The position numbers and the translations under genes were made by a program. A DNA stretch of 64,000 nucleotides from Mesorhizobium_G sp050247155 (GTDB taxonomy: Bacteria; Pseudomonadota; Alphaproteobacteria; Rhizobiales; Rhizobiaceae), in the NCBI GenBank assembly GCA_050247155.1, contig JBFWUS010000008.1, positions 37,654-101,653 of the forward strand, in the 5' to 3' direction. Shown in pieces: positions 57,172-64,000 of the stretch. The notes under the pieces are model-generated. The model was not told where the DNA came from, searched no databases, and was given only the letters and a program-made list of their open reading frames with translations. Numbering within the stretch: position 1 is the first letter of the stretch; every line of letters begins with the position of its first letter.

Positions 57172-57225
57172 GCCCAACCCGAGGCACGCCCCGCCTGCAC
57201 GATCGGGTGGGGCCGGAGACGCCCG

Positions 57226-58395
57226 ATGCGCATAACCAAGGTAGAGGCCTGGTGGGTTCGTATACCCATCGAAAAGGCGCGGCAGCATCGTAGCGACTTC
57301 GGTCAGCTCACGACCTTCGATGCCGCGATCCTGCGCATCGAAACGGACGAAGGCATTGTCGGTTGGGGCGAAGGCAAGAACGCTGCCGGCAGCGCCGGCG
57401 CCTACGGAGCGCTGGTGCATCTGCTGAACAGGGAGGTCGCGCCGCGCCTCGTGGGCCTGGACCCTCGCAACATCTCCGCCATCTGGGAGATGCTTTATAA
57501 CGGCGTGCGCCATGAAAAGGCGGCCGGCGACGGCCATGCCATGCCCGAGCTTTCCCGGCGGGGCTTGAGCGTCGCGGCGATCAGCGCGGTCGACATCGCG
57601 CTGTGGGACATCCTGGGCAAGTCGCTCGGCCAGCCGGTCTGGCGGCTGCTCGGCGGCAAAAAGGCGGACCGGCTGCCGGCCTATGCCTCAGGCGGCTGGG
57701 CCAACGCGGACGAGATCGGCGACCAATTGCTGTCCTACATCGACAAAGGCGGCTTTAAGGCGGTGAAGATGCGCGTCGGCTCGATGGACGGCGCACCGCA
57801 TGTTTCCGCTGCGCGGGTCAAGGCAGCACGAAAAGCGCTTGGTCCTGCCATCGATCTGATGGTCGACGCGCATGGAACTTACACCGTTTCCGGCGCGAAG
57901 CGCTTCATCCGCATGGTTGAAGAGTGCGACCTCGCCTGGTTCGAGGAGCCCGTTGTCGGCGACGACAAGCCCGGCATGGCCGAGGTCCGCGCGGCGGGCG
58001 CCGTGCCGATTGCGGCAGGTGAAAGTGAGGCGACCCGCTTCGATTTTCGCGACCTGGCGTTGCTGAAGGCGGTGGACGTTTTTCAGCCGGACCCGGCCTT
58101 CTGCGGCGGCATCAGCGAAGCGATGAAGATCGCCGCGCTCGCCAGCGCCTTCAATCTGCGCTTTGCCCCGCATCTTTGGGCAGGTGCGCCTTGTTTCTTC
58201 GCCGGCTTGCATCTATGCGCGGCTGCGCCATCAAGTTTCGTGATCGAATATTCGCTTGGCGCCAATCCGATGATACATGATCTTGTGGAGGAGACGGTCG
58301 AGGCGAAGGACGGCATGATAGCGGTGCCGGACGCGCCAGGTCTTGGCTTCACCATCGCTGAAGAGTTCATGAAAAGGCACATCGAAAGCGGCTGA
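57226..58395 (+). CDS. Mandelate racemase/muconate lactonizing enzyme family protein
   Basis: Enolase-superfamily enzyme of 389 residues. The capping domain has RITKVEAWWVRIPIEKARQH. The barrel domain carries a base in GGFKAVKMRVGSMDG, metal ligands in DLMVDAHGTYTVSG (Asp), LAWFEEPVVGDD (Glu) and VPIAAGESEATRFDF (Glu), and a histidine in LRFAPHLWAGAP. The full set of residues suggests sugar-acid dehydratase or racemase activity. The exact acid cannot be read from sequence. It lies 54 bases after the epimerase gene and three bases before the GntR gene, so all three are probably one transcript. Confidence 0.9.
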   Translation: MRITKVEAWWVRIPIEKARQHRSDFGQLTTFDAAILRIETDEGIVGWGEGKNAAGSAGAYGALVHLLNREVAPRLVGLDPRNISAIWEMLYNGVRHEKAAGDGHAMPELSRRGLSVAAISAVDIALWDILGKSLGQPVWRLLGGKKADRLPAYASGGWANADEIGDQLLSYIDKGGFKAVKMRVGSMDGAPHVSAARVKAARKALGPAIDLMVDAHGTYTVSGAKRFIRMVEECDLAWFEEPVVGDDKPGMAEVRAAGAVPIAAGESEATRFDFRDLALLKAVDVFQPDPAFCGGISEAMKIAALASAFNLRFAPHLWAGAPCFFAGLHLCAAAPSSFVIEYSLGANPMIHDLVEETVEAKDGMIAVPDAPGLGFTIAEEFMKRHIESG

Positions 58396-58398
58396 GCG

Positions 58399-59115
58399 AT
58401 GAAAGAAAAGAACCTGCTCGCGGATCTCGCGGCGTACCTCTTCGCTCAATCCGACGCGGAAAGCGGACGAACGCCGTCCGAGCGGGAACTTGCCGATCAT
58501 TTCGCCGTCAGCCGCGGTCAGATCCGCGAAGCGCTGGCGATCCTCGAAGCGATGCGCATCGTCGAGCGCCGGGCGAAATCGGGCATCTACCTGACCACAC
58601 GGCAGGCCAGCGTGGAGGCGCTCGCCCTATTCGCAAAGGCCGGCGTGCCGCTCGACCCGATCCAGATTTATGAAACCGTGGAACTGCGCAAGATTCACGA
58701 GATCAAGGCGGCGGAACTCGCCTGCACCCGCGCGACGGAAGAAAATTTCGAGCGGCTGCGCGAAATTCTGCGCGAATCCGAGGAACAACTCGACAAGGGC
58801 GAGGGGCTGGCGCGGCAGGACCGCGATTTCCACCTCGAAATCGTGCGCGCGACGCAGAACAGCGTCTTCCACAAGGTTTGCAGCGTCTACTATTTGCTCG
58901 GCGAGCAGCGGCTGCCGATCTATTTCAGCGATGCCGAGCGGGGCCGCCGCTCGCATGCCGAGCATCTGCAGATCTTCGACGCCATCCTGCGCCGCGACGG
59001 CAATCTGGCCCAAGCCCTGATGAGCGCCCATTTGCAAGGCGCCGAGAGCTATTGGAAAGGTCTGATCGGCGGCAACACCCCCGAGATCGCACAACGCTCG
59101 CTCGAAAAGGCGTGA
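58399..59115 (+). CDS. GntR-family regulator, FadR/FCD subfamily
   Basis: Protein of 238 residues. The winged helix is seen in GRTPSERELADHFAVSRGQI and REALAILEAMRIVERRAKSG. The FCD effector domain starts near 90, with metal-binding histidines in RQDRDFHLEIVRATQNSVFH, RRSHAEHLQIFDAILRRDG and SAHLQGAESYWKG. The ligand is probably a sugar acid from the pathway encoded around it. It starts three bases after the MLE-family stop, in one operon with its likely targets. The TTGGTnnnACCAA sites upstream of the epimerase gene are the expected binding sites. Confidence 0.9.
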   Translation: MKEKNLLADLAAYLFAQSDAESGRTPSERELADHFAVSRGQIREALAILEAMRIVERRAKSGIYLTTRQASVEALALFAKAGVPLDPIQIYETVELRKIHEIKAAELACTRATEENFERLREILRESEEQLDKGEGLARQDRDFHLEIVRATQNSVFHKVCSVYYLLGEQRLPIYFSDAERGRRSHAEHLQIFDAILRRDGNLAQALMSAHLQGAESYWKGLIGGNTPEIAQRSLEKA

Positions 59116-59183
59116 GGGGTGCCGAGCACAACGCGCTGTCGCGATCATCGGGCAACCACATTCGGGACAACTGCATGAAATTC

Positions 59184-59240
59184 ACCCCCACCCCTGACCT
59201 TGCCCGGGCCGAAGGCCCCGGCAAGGTCAGGGGTGGGGGT
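59184..59240. repeat. 57-base near-perfect hairpin between GntR and dehydrogenase genes
   Basis: Arms of 27 bases starting ACCCCCACCCCTGACCTTGC with one mismatch, around the loop GAA. The ACCCCCACCCC end matches the element at 47213-47353. It would fold into a very stable RNA stem between two genes of the operon and could reduce expression of the downstream gene. Confidence 0.85.
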
Positions 59241-59275
59241 ATTCGAACCAGTGGCTTTCCGGCGATTATCCAGCC

Positions 59276-60256
59276 ATGACCCGCCCCGTTGTCTTTTCCA
59301 CGCACAAGCTGCACCCGCGCGCCGAGGCGATCATCACGGAGGCCGCCGAGCTGCGCGTTGCTTCCGCGCTCGACGATGCGACCCTGATCGACGAGGGGCG
59401 AGACGCCTCGGTCGTGATCGTACGCGCACCGATCCCGGCAGCCTTGTTCGACGCTGCGTCCAAACTGAAGATCGCCATCCGCCACGGCGCCGGCATAGAC
59501 ATGATCCCGATGGAGGCTGCGACCAAAGCTGGCGTGATGGTGGCCAATGTGCCGGGCGTCAACGCGCCGACCGTCGCCGAACATGTGTTCATGGTGTCGC
59601 TGGCGCTACTCAGGCAATTTCGGCAGGTCGATCGCGACCTGCGGGCGAAAGGCTGGAACCAGGGCCGCGATCACGCCTACAGCAACAGCGACCTCGGCGG
59701 ACGCACACTGGGCATCATCGGCTTTGGGAATGTCGGCTCGGAGATTGCCCGCATCGGACGGCATGGCTTCAAAATGACGGTGCTGGCGCATAGCCGTACG
59801 CCAAAGCAGATCGACGGCGTGCATTTCGTCGATCTAGACGCGCTGGTCACTGAAGCTGACATCATCGTGCTGTGTTGTCCGCTGACGCCCGAGACAAAAG
59901 GTCTGATGAACGCTGAACGGATTGGGCGCATGAAGCCGATGTCGTTGCTGATTAACGTCTCTCGCGGACCGGTGGTTGTGGACGACGCCCTTGTTCCAGC
60001 GCTGCGCGAAGGCCGCATTGCGGGTGCGGCGCTGGATGTCTTCGTGGAGCAACCTCTGCCCACCAACCACCCCTACTACGAATTTTCAAACGTCATCATC
60101 ACCCCCCACATGGCCGGCATCACCGAGGAAAGCATGATGCGCATGGGGGTTGGCGCCGCCGAACAGGCTTTGCAGGTTCTGCGCGGCGGCCTGCCAGCGA
60201 ATTTGCGCAATGCGGAAGTTCTGGCTGCGTTCAACCGCCGCTTCCATTTATCTTGA
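59276..60256 (+). CDS. D-2-hydroxyacid dehydrogenase (phosphoglycerate dehydrogenase-like)
   Basis: NAD-dependent enzyme of 326 residues. The nucleotide-binding motif is GRTLGIIGFGNVGSEIARIG. Catalytic residues are seen in SLLINVSRGPVVVDDALVPA (Arg), GAALDVFVEQPLPTNHPYYE (Glu region) and NVIITPHMAGITEESMMRMG (His). It lacks the C-terminal ACT domain of SerA, so serine synthesis is less likely than reduction or oxidation of a hydroxy acid in the local sugar-acid pathway. It lies 160 bases after the GntR gene, with a strong hairpin in the gap. It converges with the ABC transporter genes. Confidence 0.9.
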   Translation: MTRPVVFSTHKLHPRAEAIITEAAELRVASALDDATLIDEGRDASVVIVRAPIPAALFDAASKLKIAIRHGAGIDMIPMEAATKAGVMVANVPGVNAPTVAEHVFMVSLALLRQFRQVDRDLRAKGWNQGRDHAYSNSDLGGRTLGIIGFGNVGSEIARIGRHGFKMTVLAHSRTPKQIDGVHFVDLDALVTEADIIVLCCPLTPETKGLMNAERIGRMKPMSLLINVSRGPVVVDDALVPALREGRIAGAALDVFVEQPLPTNHPYYEFSNVIITPHMAGITEESMMRMGVGAAEQALQVLRGGLPANLRNAEVLAAFNRRFHLS

Positions 60257-60270
60257 TAAGACGCGGTTGA

Positions 60271-61356
60271 CTATGTCGCGTGCCTCAAGCTCACACCGCT
60301 GGCGCGATCGAACAGCGCGACCTTTTTCGAGTTCCAGGCGAAACGGACATCCTGATCGATGGAAAGGTCGGTGCGTGCCGGCGCCGTAGCCCGTAGCATG
60401 ATGTCGCCGACACGCAGCGTGACGATCTTTTCCACGCCATGGTTCTCGACGTCGTGCACCTTAGCTGTAACGGGACCATCGTTTTCCAGCGACACATCTT
60501 CGGGACGAATGCCGAAGGTAAGCGGACGGTCGTCGCCAACGCCGCCTGATTTCACGCCGCCGTCATAAGGCAGCTCGAAGGTTTTCGGCGCGACGACCGC
60601 GCGGCCGGCAAGCAGTCGACCTTCCATCAAATTCATCGGCGGTGAGCCGACGAAGCTGGCGACAAAGGTGTCGCGCGGATTGTCGTAGATATCCTTCGGC
60701 GTGCCGGTCTGCACCAGATGGCCGTGGTTCAGCACACCGACGCGGTCGCCCATCGACATCGCCTCGATCTGGTCATGCGTGACAAACAGGAAGGTCGCGC
60801 CGAGCCGGCGCTGGAGCTCTTTCAACTCCGTTCGCAGCGCCTCGCGCAGCTTGGCGTCGAGCGCCGACAGCGGCTCATCCATCAGGAATACGCGCGGCTT
60901 GCGAACGATCGCCCGCCCGATCGAGACGCGCTGCATCTCACCGCCGGAAAGCCGGTCTGTCTTGCGCTCGAGCAGATGCTCGATGCGCAGCGTCTTGGCG
61001 GCACGTGCAACGCGCTCCTTGATCTCATCATCCGGCACGCGCCGGATTTTTGACTTGAGCGGGAATTCCAGATTCTCCCGCACCGTATAACGCGGGTAGA
61101 GCGAATATTGCTGCAGCACGAGGGCAACGTCACGCTCGGCGGCGCCCCAATCGGCGACATCGACGCCGTCGATGAAAACCTGCCCTGACGTCGGCTTTTC
61201 GAGGCCGGCGATGAGACGCAGCGTGGTGGTCTTGCCCGCGCCCGTTTCGCCCAGAAGGACGAAGAACTGACCGTCCTGGATTTCGAGGTCGAGGTTCTTC
61301 AGCGCGGTGTGGCGGCCGAAGGTTTTGGTGATGGATTTGAGCTGGATATGGGCCAT
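60271..61356 (-). CDS. Sugar ABC transporter ATP-binding protein 2 (MalK/UgpC-like)
   Basis: ATPase of 361 residues. Walker A is GETGAGKTTTLR near 37-48 (Glu-Thr where Pro-Ser or Gln-Ser is usual), the signature is LSGGEMQRVSIGRAI, Walker B is PRVFLMDEPLSALD, and the switch histidine lies in FLFVTHDQIEAMSM. A C-terminal OB-type regulatory domain follows (GIRPEDVSLENDGPV, MLRATAPARTDLSIDQDVRF). It energises carbohydrate uptake with the permeases encoded upstream. It is the last gene of the operon and is separated from the first ATPase gene by a palindromic repeat that fills the gap and forms its leader. Confidence 0.93.
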   Translation of the reverse strand: MAHIQLKSITKTFGRHTALKNLDLEIQDGQFFVLLGETGAGKTTTLRLIAGLEKPTSGQVFIDGVDVADWGAAERDVALVLQQYSLYPRYTVRENLEFPLKSKIRRVPDDEIKERVARAAKTLRIEHLLERKTDRLSGGEMQRVSIGRAIVRKPRVFLMDEPLSALDAKLREALRTELKELQRRLGATFLFVTHDQIEAMSMGDRVGVLNHGHLVQTGTPKDIYDNPRDTFVASFVGSPPMNLMEGRLLAGRAVVAPKTFELPYDGGVKSGGVGDDRPLTFGIRPEDVSLENDGPVTAKVHDVENHGVEKIVTLRVGDIMLRATAPARTDLSIDQDVRFAWNSKKVALFDRASGVSLRHAT

Positions 61357-61360
61357 GGAG

Positions 61361-61553
61361 CGCCGCCTTTACCCTCCCCCTTGTGGGGGTCCGGAGGACG
61401 GGCGAGACAAGCGGCTCGCCCTGGTCTGTCGATGAGCAGTTGAAGCGAAGCGGAAACTGCGAAGCGGGGTGGGGGTATGAAGGAAAGTACCCCCACCCCG
61501 ATCCTCGCAAGCTCGGATCGACCCTCCCCACAAGGGGGAGGGTAAAGCGGCGC
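61361..61553. repeat. 193-base palindromic element between the two ABC ATPase genes
   Basis: Outer arms CGCCGCCTTTACCCTCCCCC and its near-complement GGGGGAGGGTAAAGCGGCG. A nested hairpin CGGGGTGGGGGTA / TACCCCCACCCCG lies in the interior. On the minus strand the sequence GGGTCGATCCGAGCTTGCGA closely matches the element at 48270-48451. It occupies essentially the whole gap between the genes, so it supplies the leader of the downstream ATPase gene. Confidence 0.87.
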
Positions 61554-61556
61554 CGC

Positions 61557-62663
61557 TCACAACCTCACCCCCAGGCTCTGCCCGCTGGCCGTATCGAAGA
61601 AATGCGCCTGGGAGGGATCGATCCTTGCCCAGACTTTCTCGCCCGGGCCGGAGACATAGCCGGAGCGCGTGCGGGCACGGAGCAATTGCTTGCCGACCAT
61701 CAAGTCGACGATGTCGTACGAGCCGAGCGGTTCGATGATATGGGCTTCGACCGGCAGATACCCCTCGGTCGCATCGCGGGCGACCAGCACACCCTCCGGC
61801 CGAATGCCCATGGCCAAAGATCCATTCGATCCCTTCGCGGCATCGAGTTGCGCGGTCAGGGCAGCGGGAAACCGGAAGGCATCGCCTCCGCCAACGGCGA
61901 CCTTGACCGCGTTCTTGTCCTCGCTGATCTCGGCGGGCGCGATGTTCATCACCGGGCTGCCGACAAACTGCGCCACGAACATGTTGGCCGGATGCGCATA
62001 GACATCCTCCGGCGAACCGACCTGTTGCAGCTTGCCCTCGTGCATGATGACGATGCGGTCGGCCAGGCTCATCGCCTCGATCTGGTCATGTGTCACGTAG
62101 ATAGTGGTGGAGCCCTGCTTGATATGCAGGCGCTTGATCTCGGCGCGCATTTCCTCGCGCAGTTTCGCATCGAGCGCGCCGATCGGTTCGTCCATCAGCA
62201 TCGCCTTCGGCTTGCGTACCAGCGCCCGCCCGATCGCCACGCGCTGCATGTCGCCGCCGGATAGTGCCGAGGGCTTCTTGCTCAGCAGGTCATTGATGCG
62301 CAGCACCCCGGCGATTTCGCGAACGCGGCTGTCGACGTCAGCCTTGCTCATGCGCGTGGCGCGCAACGGAAAGGCGATGTTCTCAAACACGGTCATGTGC
62401 GGGTAGAGCGAGAAGGACTGGAACACCATGGCGATGTCCCGGTCAGAGCATTTGAGGTGCTGGACAGGCTGGCCATCGATCAGGACGTCGCCTTGATCGA
62501 TCGTCTCCAGCCCGGCGATGGCGCGCAGCGTCGTCGTTTTGCCGCAGCCGGATTGACCGAGCAGCACGATGAATTCGCCGTCGGCGATCTTTAGGTTCAT
62601 GTCCTTGATGACCTGAACCGCCCCGAAGAATTTCTGGACATCCTTGAGCTCGATCGAGGTCAT
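61557..62663 (-). CDS. Sugar ABC transporter ATP-binding protein 1 (UgpC-like)
   Basis: ATPase of 368 residues with Walker A LLGQSGCGKTTTLRAIAGL, signature LSGGDMQRVAIGRALVRKP, Walker B AMLMDEPIGALDAKLREEM and the switch histidine in TIYVTHDQIEAMSLADR. The C-terminal regulatory domain includes MGIRPEGVLVARDATEGYL and TRSGYVSGPGEKVWARID. It works with the two permeases encoded upstream and probably forms a mixed dimer with the second ATPase. The start overlaps the stop of the small membrane protein gene (ATGA). Substrate binding protein and one full permease are outside the window. Confidence 0.94.
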   Translation of the reverse strand: MTSIELKDVQKFFGAVQVIKDMNLKIADGEFIVLLGQSGCGKTTTLRAIAGLETIDQGDVLIDGQPVQHLKCSDRDIAMVFQSFSLYPHMTVFENIAFPLRATRMSKADVDSRVREIAGVLRINDLLSKKPSALSGGDMQRVAIGRALVRKPKAMLMDEPIGALDAKLREEMRAEIKRLHIKQGSTTIYVTHDQIEAMSLADRIVIMHEGKLQQVGSPEDVYAHPANMFVAQFVGSPVMNIAPAEISEDKNAVKVAVGGGDAFRFPAALTAQLDAAKGSNGSLAMGIRPEGVLVARDATEGYLPVEAHIIEPLGSYDIVDLMVGKQLLRARTRSGYVSGPGEKVWARIDPSQAHFFDTASGQSLGVRL

Positions 62664-62869
62664 GGCTTGGATGCCTCATCGGGATCGTCCGGCACGACGG
62701 CTGCCTTCTCGCCGCCGAACCAGTTGGTGAACATGAAGGTCAGCAGCCCGACGATGATGACCGTCAGCCCGTAGCGATGCAGGAATTCGATCCAGGGCTG
62801 GCAGAGGAAGACGATGCCGAGCACCATCACGACTTCGGAGATTTGCTGGAGTTTGTCGGAGCGGATCAT
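62660..62869 (-). CDS. Small two-helix membrane protein in the sugar ABC operon
   Basis: Protein of 69 residues with two hydrophobic helices (EVVMVLGIVFLCQPWIEFLH and YGLTVIIVGLLTFMFTNWFG) and an acidic C-terminal tail. It is not a recognised transporter subunit, but overlapping starts and stops with both neighbours show that it belongs to the operon. Small membrane proteins occur at this place in some rhizobial polyol/glycerol-type ABC operons (DUF2160-like). Similarity to that family here is a guess from size and topology. It may stabilise the permeases. Confidence 0.75.
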   Translation of the reverse strand: MIRSDKLQQISEVVMVLGIVFLCQPWIEFLHRYGLTVIIVGLLTFMFTNWFGGEKAAVVPDDPDEASKP

Positions 62870-63825
62870 TTGCGGATCGCCCCGAAGGTGACGCCACGCA
62901 GCAGGTGATTGCGCAGCAGGAAGGTGAAGATCGCAACCGGCAGGAGGAACAGCAGCGTGCCGGCCGCGATCACCGTCCAGTCCGGCAGACCGGAACCGAC
63001 CTGAGACGGGATGAAGGGCGGTGCGGTTTGCGCGCGGCGGTTGGTCATGATCAGCGCGAAGGCATATTCGTTCCAGGCGGTGATGAAGCAGAACACGGCG
63101 GTAGCCGCGATGCCGGTCGCCGCCTCCGGCAGCACGACCTTGAAGAAGGCCTGCATGCGCGTATAGCCATCGACGAGGGCCGCCTCCTCATATTCCTTCG
63201 GTATTTCGTCCATGAACCCTTTCATGAGCCAGACCGAGAAGGAGAGATTGAAGGCGGTGTAGAGGATGATCAGGCCCCAATGTGTGTCGTTGAGGCCGAC
63301 GGCGCGGTACATCAGGAACATGGGGATAGCCACTACCACGGGCGGCAGCATGCGCGTCGACAGAATGAAGAAGAGGAGATCCCCCTCCCCCTTCACCTTG
63401 AAGCGCGAGAAGCCATAGGCTGTGAACGTGCCCATACCCACCGCCAGAACGGTGGAAACGATGGCGACGATCAGCGAATTCATGAAGCGGTTCGGATAGC
63501 CCGACCACTGCACTTCCCCCTTGCCGGACCGCACCACTTTCTCGCCGCCGTCGAACACCATGCGCTCCCACCAGGGCGCGGCAGCGTACTCCTCCGGCGT
63601 CGGCTGCGCGCGCAGTTGCGAACGCCGCGTGAAGAGCTTGACGAATGGCGAAACTTCCGGCGTGAAAACCACGGTCGGTGGCACGGTGGTGGCAAGGTTG
63701 CGTGGTTTGAACGCGGTCGAGGCGATCCAATAGATTGGCGCCAGGAAGATCATCGTGACGATCAGCACGCCGACGATGGCCATGCGATTGAGATTGCGCT
63801 CGGTGGAGGTGGTGACGGCGGCCAT
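62866..63825 (-). CDS. Carbohydrate ABC transporter permease (MalG-like)
   Basis: Inner-membrane permease of 319 residues with six predicted helices. The EAA coupling loop is EEAALVDGYTRMQAFFKVVL near 213-232, followed by LPEAATGIAATAVFCFITAW. A long periplasmic insert lies between helix 1 and helix 2 (about residues 35-115), more than in MalG itself. That is common in permeases for polyols and some sugars. The gene overlaps the small membrane protein gene by four bases and is three bases downstream of the other permease gene, so it is in the middle of the operon. Confidence 0.93.
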   Translation of the reverse strand: MAAVTTSTERNLNRMAIVGVLIVTMIFLAPIYWIASTAFKPRNLATTVPPTVVFTPEVSPFVKLFTRRSQLRAQPTPEEYAAAPWWERMVFDGGEKVVRSGKGEVQWSGYPNRFMNSLIVAIVSTVLAVGMGTFTAYGFSRFKVKGEGDLLFFILSTRMLPPVVVAIPMFLMYRAVGLNDTHWGLIILYTAFNLSFSVWLMKGFMDEIPKEYEEAALVDGYTRMQAFFKVVLPEAATGIAATAVFCFITAWNEYAFALIMTNRRAQTAPPFIPSQVGSGLPDWTVIAAGTLLFLLPVAIFTFLLRNHLLRGVTFGAIRK

Positions 63826-63828
63826 CGA

Positions 63829-64000
63829 TCAGCGCTCCTTCACCTTGTTCAGGTATTTTACGTAGATGTTGGTGATGGCGAGCACCATGATCAGCACGAT
63901 GTAGGCCAGCGCGCAGGAGCGGCCCGTCTGCCATTCCTGGAACGCCATCTTGTAAAGGCGGATGGAAATGACCTCCGTCGTCGGCTGGCTGGTCAAGACA
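63829..64000 (-). CDS. Sugar ABC transporter permease, C-terminal end only
   Basis: The frame runs off the right edge; only the last 56 residues are visible. They read LTSQPTTEVISIRLYKMAFQ and continue SCALAYIVLIMVLAITNIYV, a final transmembrane helix of a MalF-type permease, ending YLNKVKER. It ends three bases before the start of the MalG-like gene, consistent with the usual permease pair. Substrate specificity cannot be judged. Confidence 0.85.
   Translation of the reverse strand, partial: VLTSQPTTEVISIRLYKMAFQEWQTGRSCALAYIVLIMVLAITNIYVKYLNKVKER

Overview
The window looks like a chromosomal segment of a Mesorhizobium-like alphaproteobacterium (Rhizobiales, probably Phyllobacteriaceae). 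It is GC-rich and densely coded on both strands. Pointers to this group are an Omp10-type lipoprotein, homospermidine synthase, TadE/TadG proteins, a DUF459 protein, many UgpC/MalK-type sugar ABC genes, and GC-rich palindromic repeats (CCCTCCCC..TTGAGGGGAGGG and TCCTGCCGGACATCTCCCC types) that I associate with Mesorhizobium. The assignment rests on recognition, not on a database search. No rRNA, tRNA, insertion sequence, prophage or CRISPR array was seen.

Layout. 1-5.4 kb: 3' end of a helix-hairpin-helix protein, pabB and a class IV aminotransferase (p-aminobenzoate/folate branch), a ParE-type toxin-antitoxin pair, a DUF3445 haem oxidoreductase, and an ECF41 sigma factor with its AhpD-like partner. 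5.6-9 kb: a Tlde1/L,D-transpeptidase-like protein and ilvD. 9.3-15.2 kb: TadE and TadG, homospermidine synthase, omp10, a YugP-like protease and an EEP-family phosphatase/nuclease. 15.2-19.3 kb: a MarR regulator divergent from two glutathione S-transferases with two operator-like palindromes, an adenylate-forming enzyme, and a TacA/TacT-type toxin-antitoxin pair. 19.4-28.1 kb: a LysM-tailed 5'-nucleotidase, hemH, a small unknown protein, a ParDE pair, an FAD oxidoreductase, an SPFH/NfeD pair and a sorbosone-dehydrogenase-like propeller. 28.1-41.4 kb: galU, an MltB-type transglycosylase, a degenerate SGNH protein, gltD/gltB, kdsD and a large outer-membrane barrel protein.

41.4-49.6 kb holds the most interesting system: a transglutaminase-amidoligase (DUF2126) fusion, a circularly permuted ATP-grasp/alpha-E protein, a second transglutaminase-like protein and a zinc-ribbon metallopeptidase, all on the plus strand. 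It looks like a peptide-bond-making and peptide-bond-cutting pathway with no known substrate. Two palindromic repeats sit between its genes.

50.3-55.9 kb is an RND efflux operon with two adaptor genes; a palindromic repeat is embedded in-frame near the 5' end of the second adaptor gene. 56.3-64 kb is a sugar/sugar-acid catabolic locus (TIM-barrel epimerase, enolase-superfamily dehydratase, FadR-type GntR regulator, D-2-hydroxyacid dehydrogenase) facing a sugar ABC transporter with two ATPases, a small membrane protein and two permeases, the last running off the window. Two GntR-type palindromes precede the catabolic genes.
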